Assembly (NCBI GenBank): GCA_902806395.1
Contig: CADCWH010000069.1
Coordinates: 1 to 6,867, forward strand
Source of the DNA: an uncultured Thermomicrobiales bacterium
GTDB taxonomy: Bacteria > Chloroflexota > Chloroflexia > Thermomicrobiales > UBA6265
DNA: 6,867 nucleotides
Direction of reading: 5' to 3'
Both the position numbers and the translations under genes were made by a program. How positions within the stretch are numbered: position 1 is the stretch's first letter; every line of letters starts with the position of its first letter. Positions 1-6,399 of this stretch are shown here, piece by piece. Below the pieces are notes generated by a model, which searched no databases, was not told where the DNA came from, and was given only the letters and a program-made list of their open reading frames with translations.

Positions 1-864
1 ATCGTGCTGAACGTCAAGCAGATCCGTCTGAAGCGGATGACCGAGTTGAACGGTGAAGTCCGCGCCTTCCTCTACGCCCGGGGCGACGGGACCGAGCGCC
101 GGATCGTGACCGCGGGTGACGTCGAATGGCCGTCCGAAGTCGAGGTCATCAACCCCGACCAGCCGATTGCCACCATCGAGTCCTCCGATGCCCAGCTCGA
201 CATGGATCTCTGGATCAGCCGCGGCCGGGGCTACCGTTCCGCCGAGATGACCGAAGCCTCCTCGCTCGGGGAGATCGCCATCGACGCCGTCTTCGCCCCG
301 ATCCAGCGCGTGAACTTCGTCATCGAGCACACGCGCGTCGGCCAGCAGACCGACTACGACCGCCTGCTGCTCGAGATCTTGACCGACGGCACCATCGAGC
401 CCGACGATGCCCTCTCAGAGGCCGCCGAGATCCTGATGGATCACGCTCGGGTCTTCGTCGAGTTCAATCGCAAGGACCGCGACGCCGGCGCCTCCACCAG
501 TCCGATCATCTCCGACGAGGTGCAGAGCAAGCCCCTCAATGAACTGGGCCTCTCACCTCGCGTCCTGAATGCCCTGAGGTCCCGCTCGATCGAACGCGTG
601 GGTCAGGTCCTGACCATGGATCCGGACCAGTTGCTCTCGATCCGCAACTTCGGACCCCGCTCTCTCAACGAACTCAAGGACAAGCTGGCCGAGGCCGGCT
701 ATCTCCCCGAGGGTGACGTACCGGTGTTCGACACGTCTCGCTGGGCCGGGGCGGTCGACGATTCGTTGGACGATCCCGACTCCCGGGACGTCGTCGATGC
801 GCTCGCCTCCCTGGGTGGCGACGGCCAACTGCCCGACGAGGCGGACGAGGAGCAGAACGCATGA
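1..864 (+). CDS. rpoA: DNA-directed RNA polymerase subunit alpha (5'-truncated by window edge)
   Basis: Alpha forms the dimer that nucleates assembly of core RNA polymerase, and its C-terminal domain binds promoter UP elements and activators. The reading frame is open from base 1. The GTG at position 4 is internal, because the visible protein begins in the family's ILLNLK-type segment (here IVLNVKQIRL); about 80 N-terminal residues lie upstream of the window. Visible parts are the rest of the N-terminal domain (ISRGRGY, then TDYDRLLLEILTDGTI and the following helix) and a complete C-terminal domain with two helix-hairpin-helix-like segments (LGLSPRVLNALRSRSI and IRNFGPRSLNELKDKL). By alignment from memory with E. 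coli, the DNA-contacting R265, N268, G296, S299 and E302 are kept, C269 is Ala and K298 is Arg. After the C-terminal domain comes an unusual acidic tail of about 50 residues. The stop overlaps the rplQ start (ATGA), and it belongs to the ribosomal-protein operon. Confidence 0.97.
   Translation: MVLNVKQIRLKRMTELNGEVRAFLYARGDGTERRIVTAGDVEWPSEVEVINPDQPIATIESSDAQLDMDLWISRGRGYRSAEMTEASSLGEIAIDAVFAPIQRVNFVIEHTRVGQQTDYDRLLLEILTDGTIEPDDALSEAAEILMDHARVFVEFNRKDRDAGASTSPIISDEVQSKPLNELGLSPRVLNALRSRSIERVGQVLTMDPDQLLSIRNFGPRSLNELKDKLAEAGYLPEGDVPVFDTSRWAGAVDDSLDDPDSRDVVDALASLGGDGQLPDEADEEQNA
847..852 (+). promoter_or_regulatory. Ribosome binding site of rplQ inside rpoA
   Basis: GAGGAG lies 8 nt before the rplQ ATG at 861, inside the last codons of rpoA. 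Together with the ATGA stop/start overlap it fixes the rplQ start and suggests translational coupling of the two genes. It also encodes part of the acidic C-terminus of alpha. Confidence 0.75.
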
Positions 865-1214
865 GACACCAGAAGGCCGGCCGCAAGTTCGGCCGCAACC
901 CTGCCCAGCGCAAAGCGCTGTTCCGGCAGCTCGCCATCTCCATCATCCTGCACGAGCGCGTGACGACCACCGAGGCGAAAGCCAAGGAGATGCGCGCGAT
1001 CGTCGAGAAGTTGGTCTCCCTCGCCCGGGAGGACAACCGCCACCAGCGCAACCTGGTCATGTCCCGGATCGACCACGAGCCGGCCATGCTCAAGTTGTTC
1101 GAGGTCATCGCCCCCCGGTACGTGGACGCCCCCGGTGGCTACATGCGGATCTCGAAGCTCGGACCCCGTCGCGGAGACGCCGCGCCGATGGCCCTGATCG
1201 AGTTCACCGAATAA
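861..1214 (+). CDS. rplQ: 50S ribosomal protein L17
   Basis: Large-subunit ribosomal protein located near the peptide exit tunnel. The 117-residue product is of normal family length and begins with the family signature MRHQKAGRKFGRNPAQRKALFRQL, shown here only in its first 20 or so residues as MRHQKAGRKFGRNPAQRK. It continues with ERVTTTEAKAKEMR and ends with the typical GGYMRISKLGPRRGDAAPM segment and a short acidic tail. The start overlaps the rpoA stop by 4 bp and has a GAGGAG ribosome binding site 8 nt upstream. Placement directly after rpoA is the most conserved neighbourhood of this gene in bacteria. Nothing unusual is seen in it. Confidence 0.98.
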   Translation: MRHQKAGRKFGRNPAQRKALFRQLAISIILHERVTTTEAKAKEMRAIVEKLVSLAREDNRHQRNLVMSRIDHEPAMLKLFEVIAPRYVDAPGGYMRISKLGPRRGDAAPMALIEFTE

Positions 1215-1215
1215 C

Positions 1216-2097
1216 GTGGGACCGGCGATCGGGAGCGGGGAGGTCGCGAGGGGCGACCGGTCCGAGGGGTACGGCGCTCGGATCAAGCTCACGATCGCCT
1301 ACGACGGGACGCGGTTCGCTGGGTCACAACGCCAACCCGGCCAGCGGACGGTCCAAGCCGAGCTCGAGTCCGCCTATCACCGTCTGACCGGTCGGCTGGA
1401 GACCGTAACCCTCGCAGGTCGGACGGATGCCGGAGTTCACGCCGTCGGCCAGGTCGGGAGCATGCCGGACCTGGTGCCACACCTCTCTCCGAATGCGCTG
1501 GTCCGGGCGTTCGGGGGTCTCCTGCCAGACGACCTCTCGGTCTGGCAGGTAGAGCGGGCTGGCGGGGCGTTCCATGCGCGCTTCGACGCTCGATGGCGGG
1601 AGTACCGGTACCGGATCTGGGAGGGTCCCCTCTCTCCGGCCCACCGGGACCGGGCCTGGCAACGGGACCGAGGCCTGGATGTCGCGGCCATGGTCGCGGC
1701 GGGGAATCGGCTGGTAGGTGAACGGGATTTCGGCTCGATCGCGAACCTACCGCCCGCCGCACCGGCGCGTGACCATCACCACGCGGCGCCGTCCATGGTC
1801 CGGACCGTGTACGCATGTCAGGTCGCTCGGGTGTCGGACCCGTGGGACGTTCGGACAGGCGCCGGGGAGTTGGTCGAGATCCGGGTCGTGGCGAGTGGAT
1901 TCCTGCGCCGGATGGTCCGGACCATCGTCGCGGTCTTGGTCGCGGTCGGCAGGGGTCGCCACGACGTATCATGGGTCGAGCGGATCCTCGCCGACCGGGC
2001 GGAGCGACAGGCGACGCGCGTCGCCCCGCCCCACGGGCTCACCCTGTGGCGGGTCGGATATGACGATGATGACTGGCAACGAGTGGGGCGGGCCTGA
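1216..2097 (+). CDS. truA: tRNA pseudouridine(38-40) synthase TruA
   Basis: TruA converts uridines 38-40 of the tRNA anticodon arm to pseudouridine in the cytoplasm. The product is 293 residues. The catalytic motif AGRTDAGVHAVGQV is present with the nucleophilic Asp at residue 71, preceded by the N-terminal strand IKLTIAYDGTRF. Other family blocks are FHARFDARWREYRYRI, SMVRTVYACQV and the C-terminal SGFLRRMVRTIVAVLVAVGRG, with APPHGLTLWRVGY near the end. The GTG at 1216 is the only ATG/GTG/TTG in frame between the rplQ stop and the conserved core. It gives a poorly conserved leader of about 22 residues and has no clear Shine-Dalgarno sequence, so re-initiation after the rplQ stop 1 bp away is likely. 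A His-rich stretch (RDHHH) lies in a variable loop around residue 185. The usual aromatic residue after TRFxG is Ser here (GSQRQ). Location between rplQ and rplM is a common arrangement. Confidence 0.96.
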   Translation: MGPAIGSGEVARGDRSEGYGARIKLTIAYDGTRFAGSQRQPGQRTVQAELESAYHRLTGRLETVTLAGRTDAGVHAVGQVGSMPDLVPHLSPNALVRAFGGLLPDDLSVWQVERAGGAFHARFDARWREYRYRIWEGPLSPAHRDRAWQRDRGLDVAAMVAAGNRLVGERDFGSIANLPPAAPARDHHHAAPSMVRTVYACQVARVSDPWDVRTGAGELVEIRVVASGFLRRMVRTIVAVLVAVGRGRHDVSWVERILADRAERQATRVAPPHGLTLWRVGYDDDDWQRVGRA

Positions 2098-2108
2098 GCA
2101 CGCCGAGT

Positions 2109-2113
2109 GGAGG
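2109..2113 (+). promoter_or_regulatory. Ribosome binding site that decides the rplM start
   Basis: GGAGG ends 5 nt before the ATG at 2119. In-frame GTG codons at 2107 and 2116 overlap this element or lie too close to it, so ATG 2119 is the better start than the longer reading frame from 2107. Confidence 0.7.
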
Positions 2114-2118
2114 TCGTG

Positions 2119-2598
2119 ATGGAGCGGAAGACGTATTCACCCAAAAAGTCGGAGATCGATAGGGCGTGGTTCGTGGTCGACGCCGAGGGCAAGACCCTCG
2201 GACGCCTCGCTTCGATCGTCGCCCAGGTGCTGCGCGGCAAGGACAAGCCCCAGTGGGCACCCCACGTCGACGTCGGTGACTTCGTGATCGTCGTCAATGC
2301 CGAGAAGGTGCTGGTGACCGGGAAGAAGGAGACGGAGCGCTTCTACTACCGGCACTCCGGCTATCCGGGCGGCCTTCGCGCCCAGTCCACCCGCGACGTG
2401 CGCGAGTCGCACCCCGAGCGCCTGATCGAGGCCGCGGTGCGAGGCATGCTGCCGCGTAATGTCCTCGGTGCCGAGCAACTGAAGAAGTTGAAGGTATACG
2501 CTGGGCCGCAGCACCCGCATGTGGCACAGGGGCCGCGAGAATTGTCCGTGGACCGCTTGGAACGGGCGGGTGCGCTGCGCCACGCTGGCGATCGCTAG
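2119..2598 (+). CDS. rplM: 50S ribosomal protein L13
   Basis: Early-assembling large-subunit ribosomal protein. With the start at ATG 2119 the product is 159 residues, slightly longer than the usual 140-150. Family landmarks are RTYSP-type N-terminus (here [20 protein letters not shown]), TLGRLAS, the LRGKDKPQW segment, [42 protein letters not shown] and [11 protein letters not shown]. The family usually ends soon after the PHxAQ motif; here about 20 further residues rich in Arg and Ala follow. It lies 21 bp after truA and 30 bp before rpsI, and L13-S9 is a near-universal bacterial gene pair. An in-frame GTG at 2107 would add four residues but sits on the Shine-Dalgarno sequence. Confidence 0.97.
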   Translation: MERKTYSPKKSEIDRAWFVVDAEGKTLGRLASIVAQVLRGKDKPQWAPHVDVGDFVIVVNAEKVLVTGKKETERFYYRHSGYPGGLRAQSTRDVRESHPERLIEAAVRGMLPRNVLGAEQLKKLKVYAGPQHPHVAQGPRELSVDRLERAGALRHAGDR

Positions 2599-2628
2599 AG
2601 CATCGACAGAGAGTAGGGGACGGATACG

Positions 2629-3039
2629 ATGACCGACGCCGCGACGACACAACGCTACCACTACGGAACGGGCCGGCGGAAGACCGCCGTCGCCCGGGTC
2701 CGGCTCTACCCTGGCTCCGGGGCGATCACCATCAACGGCAAGCCGGCCCGCGAGTACTTTGGTGGCCGTGACCTCCACCAACAGCAACTGATGCTGCCGT
2801 TGCGCCTGACCAACATGGCGGAGCGCTTCGACATCACTGTCAGGGTCGGCGGTGGTGGCGTCAGCGGGCAGGTCGGCGCCGTCCGGCACGGCATCGCCCG
2901 CGCCCTGACCCGGTTCGACATCGAACTGCGACCCGCGCTCAAGAGCGCCAAGATGCTCACGCGCGATCCGCGCGCCAAGGAGCGGAAGAAGCCCGGTCTG
3001 AAGCGGGCCCGCAAGGCCCCTCAGTACACGAAGCGGTAG
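2629..3039 (+). CDS. rpsI: 30S ribosomal protein S9
   Basis: Small-subunit ribosomal protein whose C-terminal tail reaches the P-site tRNA anticodon stem. The 136-residue product is of normal length. It shows [20 protein letters not shown] near the start, [12 protein letters not shown], the glycine-rich [20 protein letters not shown] block and the terminal [16 protein letters not shown] with the expected basic end QYTKR; the final Lys-Arg is the decoding-site contact of the family. An AGGGGA element 8 nt upstream (2615-2620) supports ATG 2629. It is the last gene of the plus-strand operon, followed by a hairpin-rich spacer and a converging operon. Confidence 0.98.
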   Translation: MTDAATTQRYHYGTGRRKTAVARVRLYPGSGAITINGKPAREYFGGRDLHQQQLMLPLRLTNMAERFDITVRVGGGGVSGQVGAVRHGIARALTRFDIELRPALKSAKMLTRDPRAKERKKPGLKRARKAPQYTKR

Positions 3040-3074
3040 CGATTCGCCTGTCTGGCTAAATTGCTCCCTCGTGG

Positions 3075-3107
3075 CGGCAGCGGCGACCTGACGGAGCACC
3101 GCTGCCG
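3075..3107 (+). repeat. Inverted repeat, first hairpin after rpsI
   Basis: CGGCAGCGG at 3075-3083 is perfectly complementary to CCGCTGCCG at 3099-3107, with a 15-nt loop. The loop contains GGAGCA (3093-3098), which could instead pair with TGCTCC at 3062-3067, so two mutually exclusive folds are possible. It lies directly before the main 18-bp hairpin. A role in 3'-end formation or RNA stability is inferred. Confidence 0.5.
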
Positions 3108-3108
3108 A

Positions 3109-3148
3109 GACGAGACCGGGCCAACCGAAGGGTTGGCCCGGTCTCGTC
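3109..3148. terminator. Perfect 18-bp hairpin between converging operons, probable bidirectional terminator
   Basis: Bases 3109-3126 and 3131-3148 are perfect reverse complements, giving an 18-bp GC-rich stem around a GAAG loop. The site is 69 bp after the rpsI stop and 77 bp after the minus-strand stop at 3226, where a shared terminator for two converging operons is expected. Neither side has a T tract, so it is not a canonical intrinsic terminator. It may act as a U-less terminator, a 3'-end-stabilising stem, or a stop for antisense transcription. The structure is seen directly; the function is inferred from position. Confidence 0.7.
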
Positions 3149-3225
3149 ATGTGCATCCCGGCACGGTCGCCGGTGACGGGGCGATCCCCGGGCATGGTCC
3201 TGATCAACCTCGCCGGTCGGGGCCG

Positions 3226-4185
3226 TCAAACGACCCAGCGCGACGGCTCGGTCGACCGGCTCGGTGGCCAGGGGCCTCGTTCGGGGGCGAACCGGTCACG
3301 GATCATCTGAGCCAACGCCTCTGCGGCATCGTACCGGTCGCCGCGGAGCAGCCGCGGACCACCTCCGCTCGCGACGACGAATGTCCCTGTGAAGGCGACA
3401 TCACGCGCCGCTGAGAGGACCCGGCTCGCGAGCCGAGGGTCAGTGGCACCACTCAGGGCCAGACCCGAGAGCGGCCCCAGCCTGATGGTCGTCAATCTCG
3501 GCATCAGGCGATGGAGAGCCGCCTCGGCCTCCCACGGACCGTCGCGAGTCCCTGCCAAGTCCACTGCGAGGTCGTAGTCCCACTCTTCGGCCAATCGTCG
3601 CAACGCACTCATCGCCATCAGTTGCTCACGGATCGGGTGACGGTGGTCGGGTCGGATCGCCAGGGTAATCCTTCCTGCCCGCATCGTCCGATTCAGGGCC
3701 GAGACGAGCCCCACCGTGCCCTTGCGACCCGCTCCCCGTCCCGAGGTCAGAGCCCACGGCACGATCAACCGGGGCGTCGTGTAGGCCGTTGTCGATTCGA
3801 TCAAGCGGCGGCCCTGCCAAGTTGGCAGGACGTGTCCCGGTGTCTCTGGCAACCAGAGTGAGTCCACCGTCGTCGGGCCGTGCGGATGCCATGGGCCGGG
3901 GAGGAGGTGGCGCGTTGATAGCGCCACGGCGACCCCATCGAGCCTTGCCCGAGAGCTCGCGACGCGGGCGTCGTCGATTGACCGGTGCGTCGTGGGGCGG
4001 ACGATCAAGGTGACGCGGGGGACCGTCGGGTGGAGGACCATGTCGCCATACCATTGCGGATCGTTCGGGTGAGGAGTCGGGGCTGGGGCGGAGCGGATCG
4101 GGAGACGAATCCCTAGGGCGGAGAATCTGCGCCGAGGGAGTCGGCGCGAGTCCCGCTCCCGGTCCAGCGGAGACGTGCCCGGCAT
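3226..4185 (-). CDS. Hypothetical protein, possible TIM-barrel (xylose-isomerase-like) fold
   Basis: I do not recognise this gene with confidence. The frame is open from 4320, but the first 45 codons would overlap the preceding MBL gene. ATG 4185, 46 bp after that gene's stop, gives 319 residues; ATG 4041 would give 271 and would lose a possible first strand. No strong Shine-Dalgarno sequence supports either (GGAG lies 14 nt before 4185). From 4185 the protein has an Arg/Pro-rich N-terminus with no signal peptide or membrane helix. It then shows repeated hydrophobic strands followed by helices: LGIRLPI (24-30), VTLIVRP (58-64), VAVALS (85-90), SLWLPE (109-114), RLIVPWA (139-145), ITLAIRPD (173-180), YDLAVDLAG (204-212), LTTIRLGP (231-238) and TFVVASGG (268-275). 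This rhythm fits the sugar isomerase/AP-endonuclease-2 barrel superfamily. The usual His/Glu/Asp metal ligands at strand ends are not apparent. It is the last gene of the minus-strand operon. Confidence 0.75.
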   Translation of the reverse strand: MPGTSPLDRERDSRRLPRRRFSALGIRLPIRSAPAPTPHPNDPQWYGDMVLHPTVPRVTLIVRPTTHRSIDDARVASSRARLDGVAVALSTRHLLPGPWHPHGPTTVDSLWLPETPGHVLPTWQGRRLIESTTAYTTPRLIVPWALTSGRGAGRKGTVGLVSALNRTMRAGRITLAIRPDHRHPIREQLMAMSALRRLAEEWDYDLAVDLAGTRDGPWEAEAALHRLMPRLTTIRLGPLSGLALSGATDPRLASRVLSAARDVAFTGTFVVASGGGPRLLRGDRYDAAEALAQMIRDRFAPERGPWPPSRSTEPSRWVV

Positions 4186-4231
4186 CGTACCACTTACCGC
4201 TCCAGGCCCGAATCGGTGCCCGCCGCGATCG

Positions 4232-5002
4232 TCACCATTCGACCGTGGTGCCCGGCATGGCGACGACGATCCGGCCGCCGAAGGTGGACGCCGCCCGGGC
4301 CAAATACGTATCTCGACCAACCTCTTCCCAGAGATGCGCGAGCACCAGCGCCTTCACGCCGAGCTTCGACCCCAGGTACCCCATCTCGGCGGCCGTTGAA
4401 TGGCCCCGGTTGGACTCCTCGACTACCGGCTCGGGCTGTCCGGAATCACCTACCAGCACATCGACCCCGTCGCCCAGCGACGAGAAGTCCGTATCTGGCC
4501 CGGTGTCCGCGGTATAGAGCAATGCCCCCGTGCCTTCCACGGACAGCCGGATTGCCCAGCAGGGGACATAGTGGACGGTCGGTGTGAAGGTCACCTGGGC
4601 GTTCCCGATAGTCAGGCTCGATCCAGGGTCGTATTCCGCGATCGAGTAGTGCTCGCTGAAGAACGTTTCGCCGTCCTCCTTTCCATCGAATGCCGTCCCG
4701 ACAGCTGATAGGAACGCCAGCCCGCCGGGCGGCATCCAAAGCAGCACCGGACTGACCGGCCGCACCGGGTTGTAGGCCAACGCGAATCGTAGTGCCACCA
4801 AGTCGAGGACGTGGTCGACGTGGAGGTGGGAGATCACGATGGCGTCGATGGCGCGAAAGTCGATGTGGCGGCGTAGTTCGGGCAGGGTGCCCGGCCCGAG
4901 GTCCAACACGATCTTCGCTCGGCCGGTATCGACCAGGTAGCCCGAACATCCCTGCCCGGTATTCGGTCCGGCGGCCGAGCCGCCGAGGACGGTCAATCGC
5001 AT
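4232..5002 (-). CDS. Metallo-beta-lactamase-fold hydrolase, RNase Z/phosphodiesterase-like
   Basis: Predicted cytoplasmic two-metal hydrolase of 256 residues. The N-terminal MRLTVLGGSAAGP and SGYLVDTG strands open the fold. The metal motif is SHLHVDH with H59, H61, D63 and H64. Further probable ligands are H144 (TVHYVP), the bridging D166 (LLYTADTGPD) and H223 (LAHLWEE); H201 in GHSTAAEMG is an additional conserved-type His. The ADTG and AHLW motifs match the branch of RNase Z-like proteins and cyclic-nucleotide phosphodiesterases more than true beta-lactamases. At 256 residues it is shorter than bacterial RNase Z (about 300) and I see no exosite arm for tRNA binding, so tRNA 3' processing should not be assumed. 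Its ATG overlaps the upstream phosphatase stop by one base (TGATG), and GGAGGG lies 9 nt upstream. The substrate is unknown. Confidence 0.92.
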   Translation of the reverse strand: MRLTVLGGSAAGPNTGQGCSGYLVDTGRAKIVLDLGPGTLPELRRHIDFRAIDAIVISHLHVDHVLDLVALRFALAYNPVRPVSPVLLWMPPGGLAFLSAVGTAFDGKEDGETFFSEHYSIAEYDPGSSLTIGNAQVTFTPTVHYVPCWAIRLSVEGTGALLYTADTGPDTDFSSLGDGVDVLVGDSGQPEPVVEESNRGHSTAAEMGYLGSKLGVKALVLAHLWEEVGRDTYLARAASTFGGRIVVAMPGTTVEW

Positions 5003-5703
5003 CAGCGGGAGCCCTCCAGGGCCGACTTCATAGGGTCCACGGCGTCATCCAGGTCGTCGAGGTGACAGATGTCGTTCTCAAGATGGATGCGCGTTCCTTC
5101 CTGAACGATCTCGAGATGGGTCAGGCTGCAGTTATGGACGTGGAAGCGGGACCAATCGTTGGGATTCACCCCGTGGATCGTCGCCAAGAACGACCCGATA
5201 ACTCCCCCATGGGCGACCACCGCTACCCGGTGGTCGTGATATTCGGCCATGATCGCCAGGAAAGCGGCGTAGACCCGCGCGTGAAACCCCTTACGGGTGT
5301 CTCCCCCCGGCCATCCGGCGTCGTGATCGTCTAGGTCGTCCAACCGAGCGGCGATTTCGGGGTGTTCCTCGACCAATCGGAGGACGGAGGCACCTTCGAT
5401 TCGGCCGAAGTTGATCTCCATCAGGTCTGGTTCGATCTGGGGTGCCATGCCGATGCGGTCGCCGATGAACGTCGCAGTAGTTAGCGCCCGCGCCAGCGGA
5501 CTGGAGACGAGGGCGTCGACCGGCGGCAGCTCGAGGAAACGGTCAGCGATCCGGCGGGCCTGCGCCAAGCCGTGGTCATCGAGGGGAACGTCGGTCCAGC
5601 CGTGGAGTAGACCGTTGACATTGCTCGCCGTGCGGCCGTGGCGCACCAGGTACAGGTGGGTTCTACCCGTCTCTGCGGGGTGCCGGATGTGGGGATGTCT
5701 CAT
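5002..5703 (-). CDS. Histidine phosphatase family protein (phosphoglycerate-mutase-like)
   Basis: Predicted cytoplasmic phosphatase or mutase of 233 residues using a phospho-histidine intermediate. The family signature is LYLVRHGRTASN with catalytic R21 and H22. Other active-site elements are SSPLARALTTA (R72), the proton donor Glu in LMEINFGRIEG (E96) and the second His in VAVVAHGGVIGSFLA (H165). The start is chosen at ATG 5703 because a GGGGGGA element lies 8 nt upstream; ATG 5709 is only 2 nt from it, and the longer GTG start at 5751 adds unconserved residues. Even so, it overlaps the 3' end of nth by 41 bp and joins the MBL gene by a 1-bp stop/start overlap, so tight co-translation is likely. 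Members act on phosphoglycerate, alpha-ribazole phosphate, sugar phosphates and others; the sequence does not tell which. Confidence 0.92.
   Translation of the reverse strand: MRHPHIRHPAETGRTHLYLVRHGRTASNVNGLLHGWTDVPLDDHGLAQARRIADRFLELPPVDALVSSPLARALTTATFIGDRIGMAPQIEPDLMEINFGRIEGASVLRLVEEHPEIAARLDDLDDHDAGWPGGDTRKGFHARVYAAFLAIMAEYHDHRVAVVAHGGVIGSFLATIHGVNPNDWSRFHVHNCSLTHLEIVQEGTRIHLENDICHLDDLDDAVDPMKSALEGSR
5012..5017 (-). promoter_or_regulatory. Ribosome binding site of the MBL-fold gene
   Basis: On the minus strand this reads GGAGGG and ends 9 nt before the ATG at 5002. It sits within the last codons of the phosphatase gene and supports ATG 5002 as the start. Confidence 0.65.
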
Positions 5704-6388
5704 GGTCATCGTCCCCCCGAGGGTGACGGACAGCATCGCGGTAGTAATCACACAGATCGGTCATGTGGCATGCCTCGCACCGCGGGGTCGGTGCCCGGCA
5801 TACGGTGCGGCCGTGTGCGATCGCGTTCAGGTGCAGAGAATAGGTGTCGTCGCGGTCGTCACCGAGTAGGGATTCCAAGACTCCGTGGGTCGCCTCGGCC
5901 GTTACCTTGGGGCCGACGAGTCCCATCCGCCGGCTCACCCGGTGGACGTGGGTGTCGACCGGCATCGCCGGACGCCCGAGGCTGAAGAGTAACACGCAGG
6001 CTGCCGTCTTTGGCCCCACACCATGCAGGGCCGTCAGCCAGCCGCGTGCTTCGTCGAGTGGCATCTCCGCCAGGAACCTGAGGTCAAAATCGTCCCGCTC
6101 GTCCTCGATCTCTGCCAGGATCGCCTTGATCCGGGGTGCTTTCATCTGGGCTAGACCGCCTGATCGGATCGCGTCAGCGATCTCCTCCGCCGGGGCTGCC
6201 CGGACCGCCGACCAGGTCGCGAACCTCGTCCTCAGCGCCGCGAATGCCCGAGCCGTGTTGATGTCCGACGTATGCTGCGACAGGATAGTCCCCACCAGCT
6301 CGTCGATCGGCTCTCCGTGCGACCGCCAGGTCCTCCGCCCATATCGCTCATCCAGGCGCCCTAGGATTGCCGCCAGCTTCCTCTCCAT
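5663..6388 (-). CDS. nth: Endonuclease III-type DNA glycosylase/AP lyase with 4Fe-4S cluster
   Basis: Base-excision-repair glycosylase with associated lyase activity, typically acting on oxidised pyrimidines. The product is 241 residues. The HhH motif LHGVGPKTAACVL carries the catalytic Lys K127, and the catalytic Asp is D145 in MPVDTHVHRVSRRMGL. The N-terminal region has TILSQHTSD, a variant of the family's LSQNTSD/LSAQATD helix. The Fe-S motif C197-X6-C204-X2-C207-X5-C213 matches the Cys spacing of E. coli Nth. About 28 polar residues (Asp-, His- and Pro-rich) follow the cluster, and this tail overlaps the phosphatase gene, so it may be little constrained. ATG 6388 is supported by GAGGT 6 nt upstream. 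It is the first gene of the minus-strand operon. Some proteins in this HhH-GPD subgroup are not true Nth, so substrate range is uncertain. Confidence 0.93.
   Translation of the reverse strand: MERKLAAILGRLDERYGRRTWRSHGEPIDELVGTILSQHTSDINTARAFAALRTRFATWSAVRAAPAEEIADAIRSGGLAQMKAPRIKAILAEIEDERDDFDLRFLAEMPLDEARGWLTALHGVGPKTAACVLLFSLGRPAMPVDTHVHRVSRRMGLVGPKVTAEATHGVLESLLGDDRDDTYSLHLNAIAHGRTVCRAPTPRCEACHMTDLCDYYRDAVRHPRGDDDHETSPHPAPRRDG
5712..5718 (-). promoter_or_regulatory. G-rich ribosome binding site of the phosphatase gene
   Basis: On the minus strand this reads GGGGGGA, 8 nt before ATG 5703 and inside the nth coding region. It is the main reason for preferring 5703 over ATG 5709 or the GTG at 5751. 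The run of six G is also a possible slippage site. Confidence 0.5.
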
Positions 6389-6394
6389 CGGCCC

Positions 6395-6399
6395 ACCTC
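6395..6399 (-). promoter_or_regulatory. Ribosome binding site of nth
   Basis: On the minus strand this reads GAGGT, 6 nt before ATG 6388. It supports this start for the first gene of the minus-strand operon. I could not find a convincing promoter upstream of it; the operon promoter is presumably within 6400-6560. Confidence 0.65.

Noticed and set aside
4..6. GTG at position 4 as the true start of rpoA
   Set aside because: The frame is open upstream of it and the protein would lack the first roughly 80 residues of the alpha N-terminal domain, so the gene simply enters from outside the window.
2137..3207. 356-codon minus-strand frame antisense to rplM and rpsI
   Set aside because: It is fully explained as a shadow of two highly conserved ribosomal protein genes in GC-rich DNA. 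Its product has no recognisable domains and it crosses the hairpin spacer.
3061..3414. Plus-strand frame of 117 codons after rpsI
   Set aside because: It covers the perfect 18-bp hairpin and then runs antisense to the minus-strand hypothetical gene. No family resemblance and no convincing start signal.
4186..4320. Longer start for the hypothetical minus-strand gene
   Set aside because: Starting at 4320 would overlap the end of the MBL gene by about 90 bp with an out-of-family Arg/Ser-rich leader; ATG 4185 lies just after the MBL stop.
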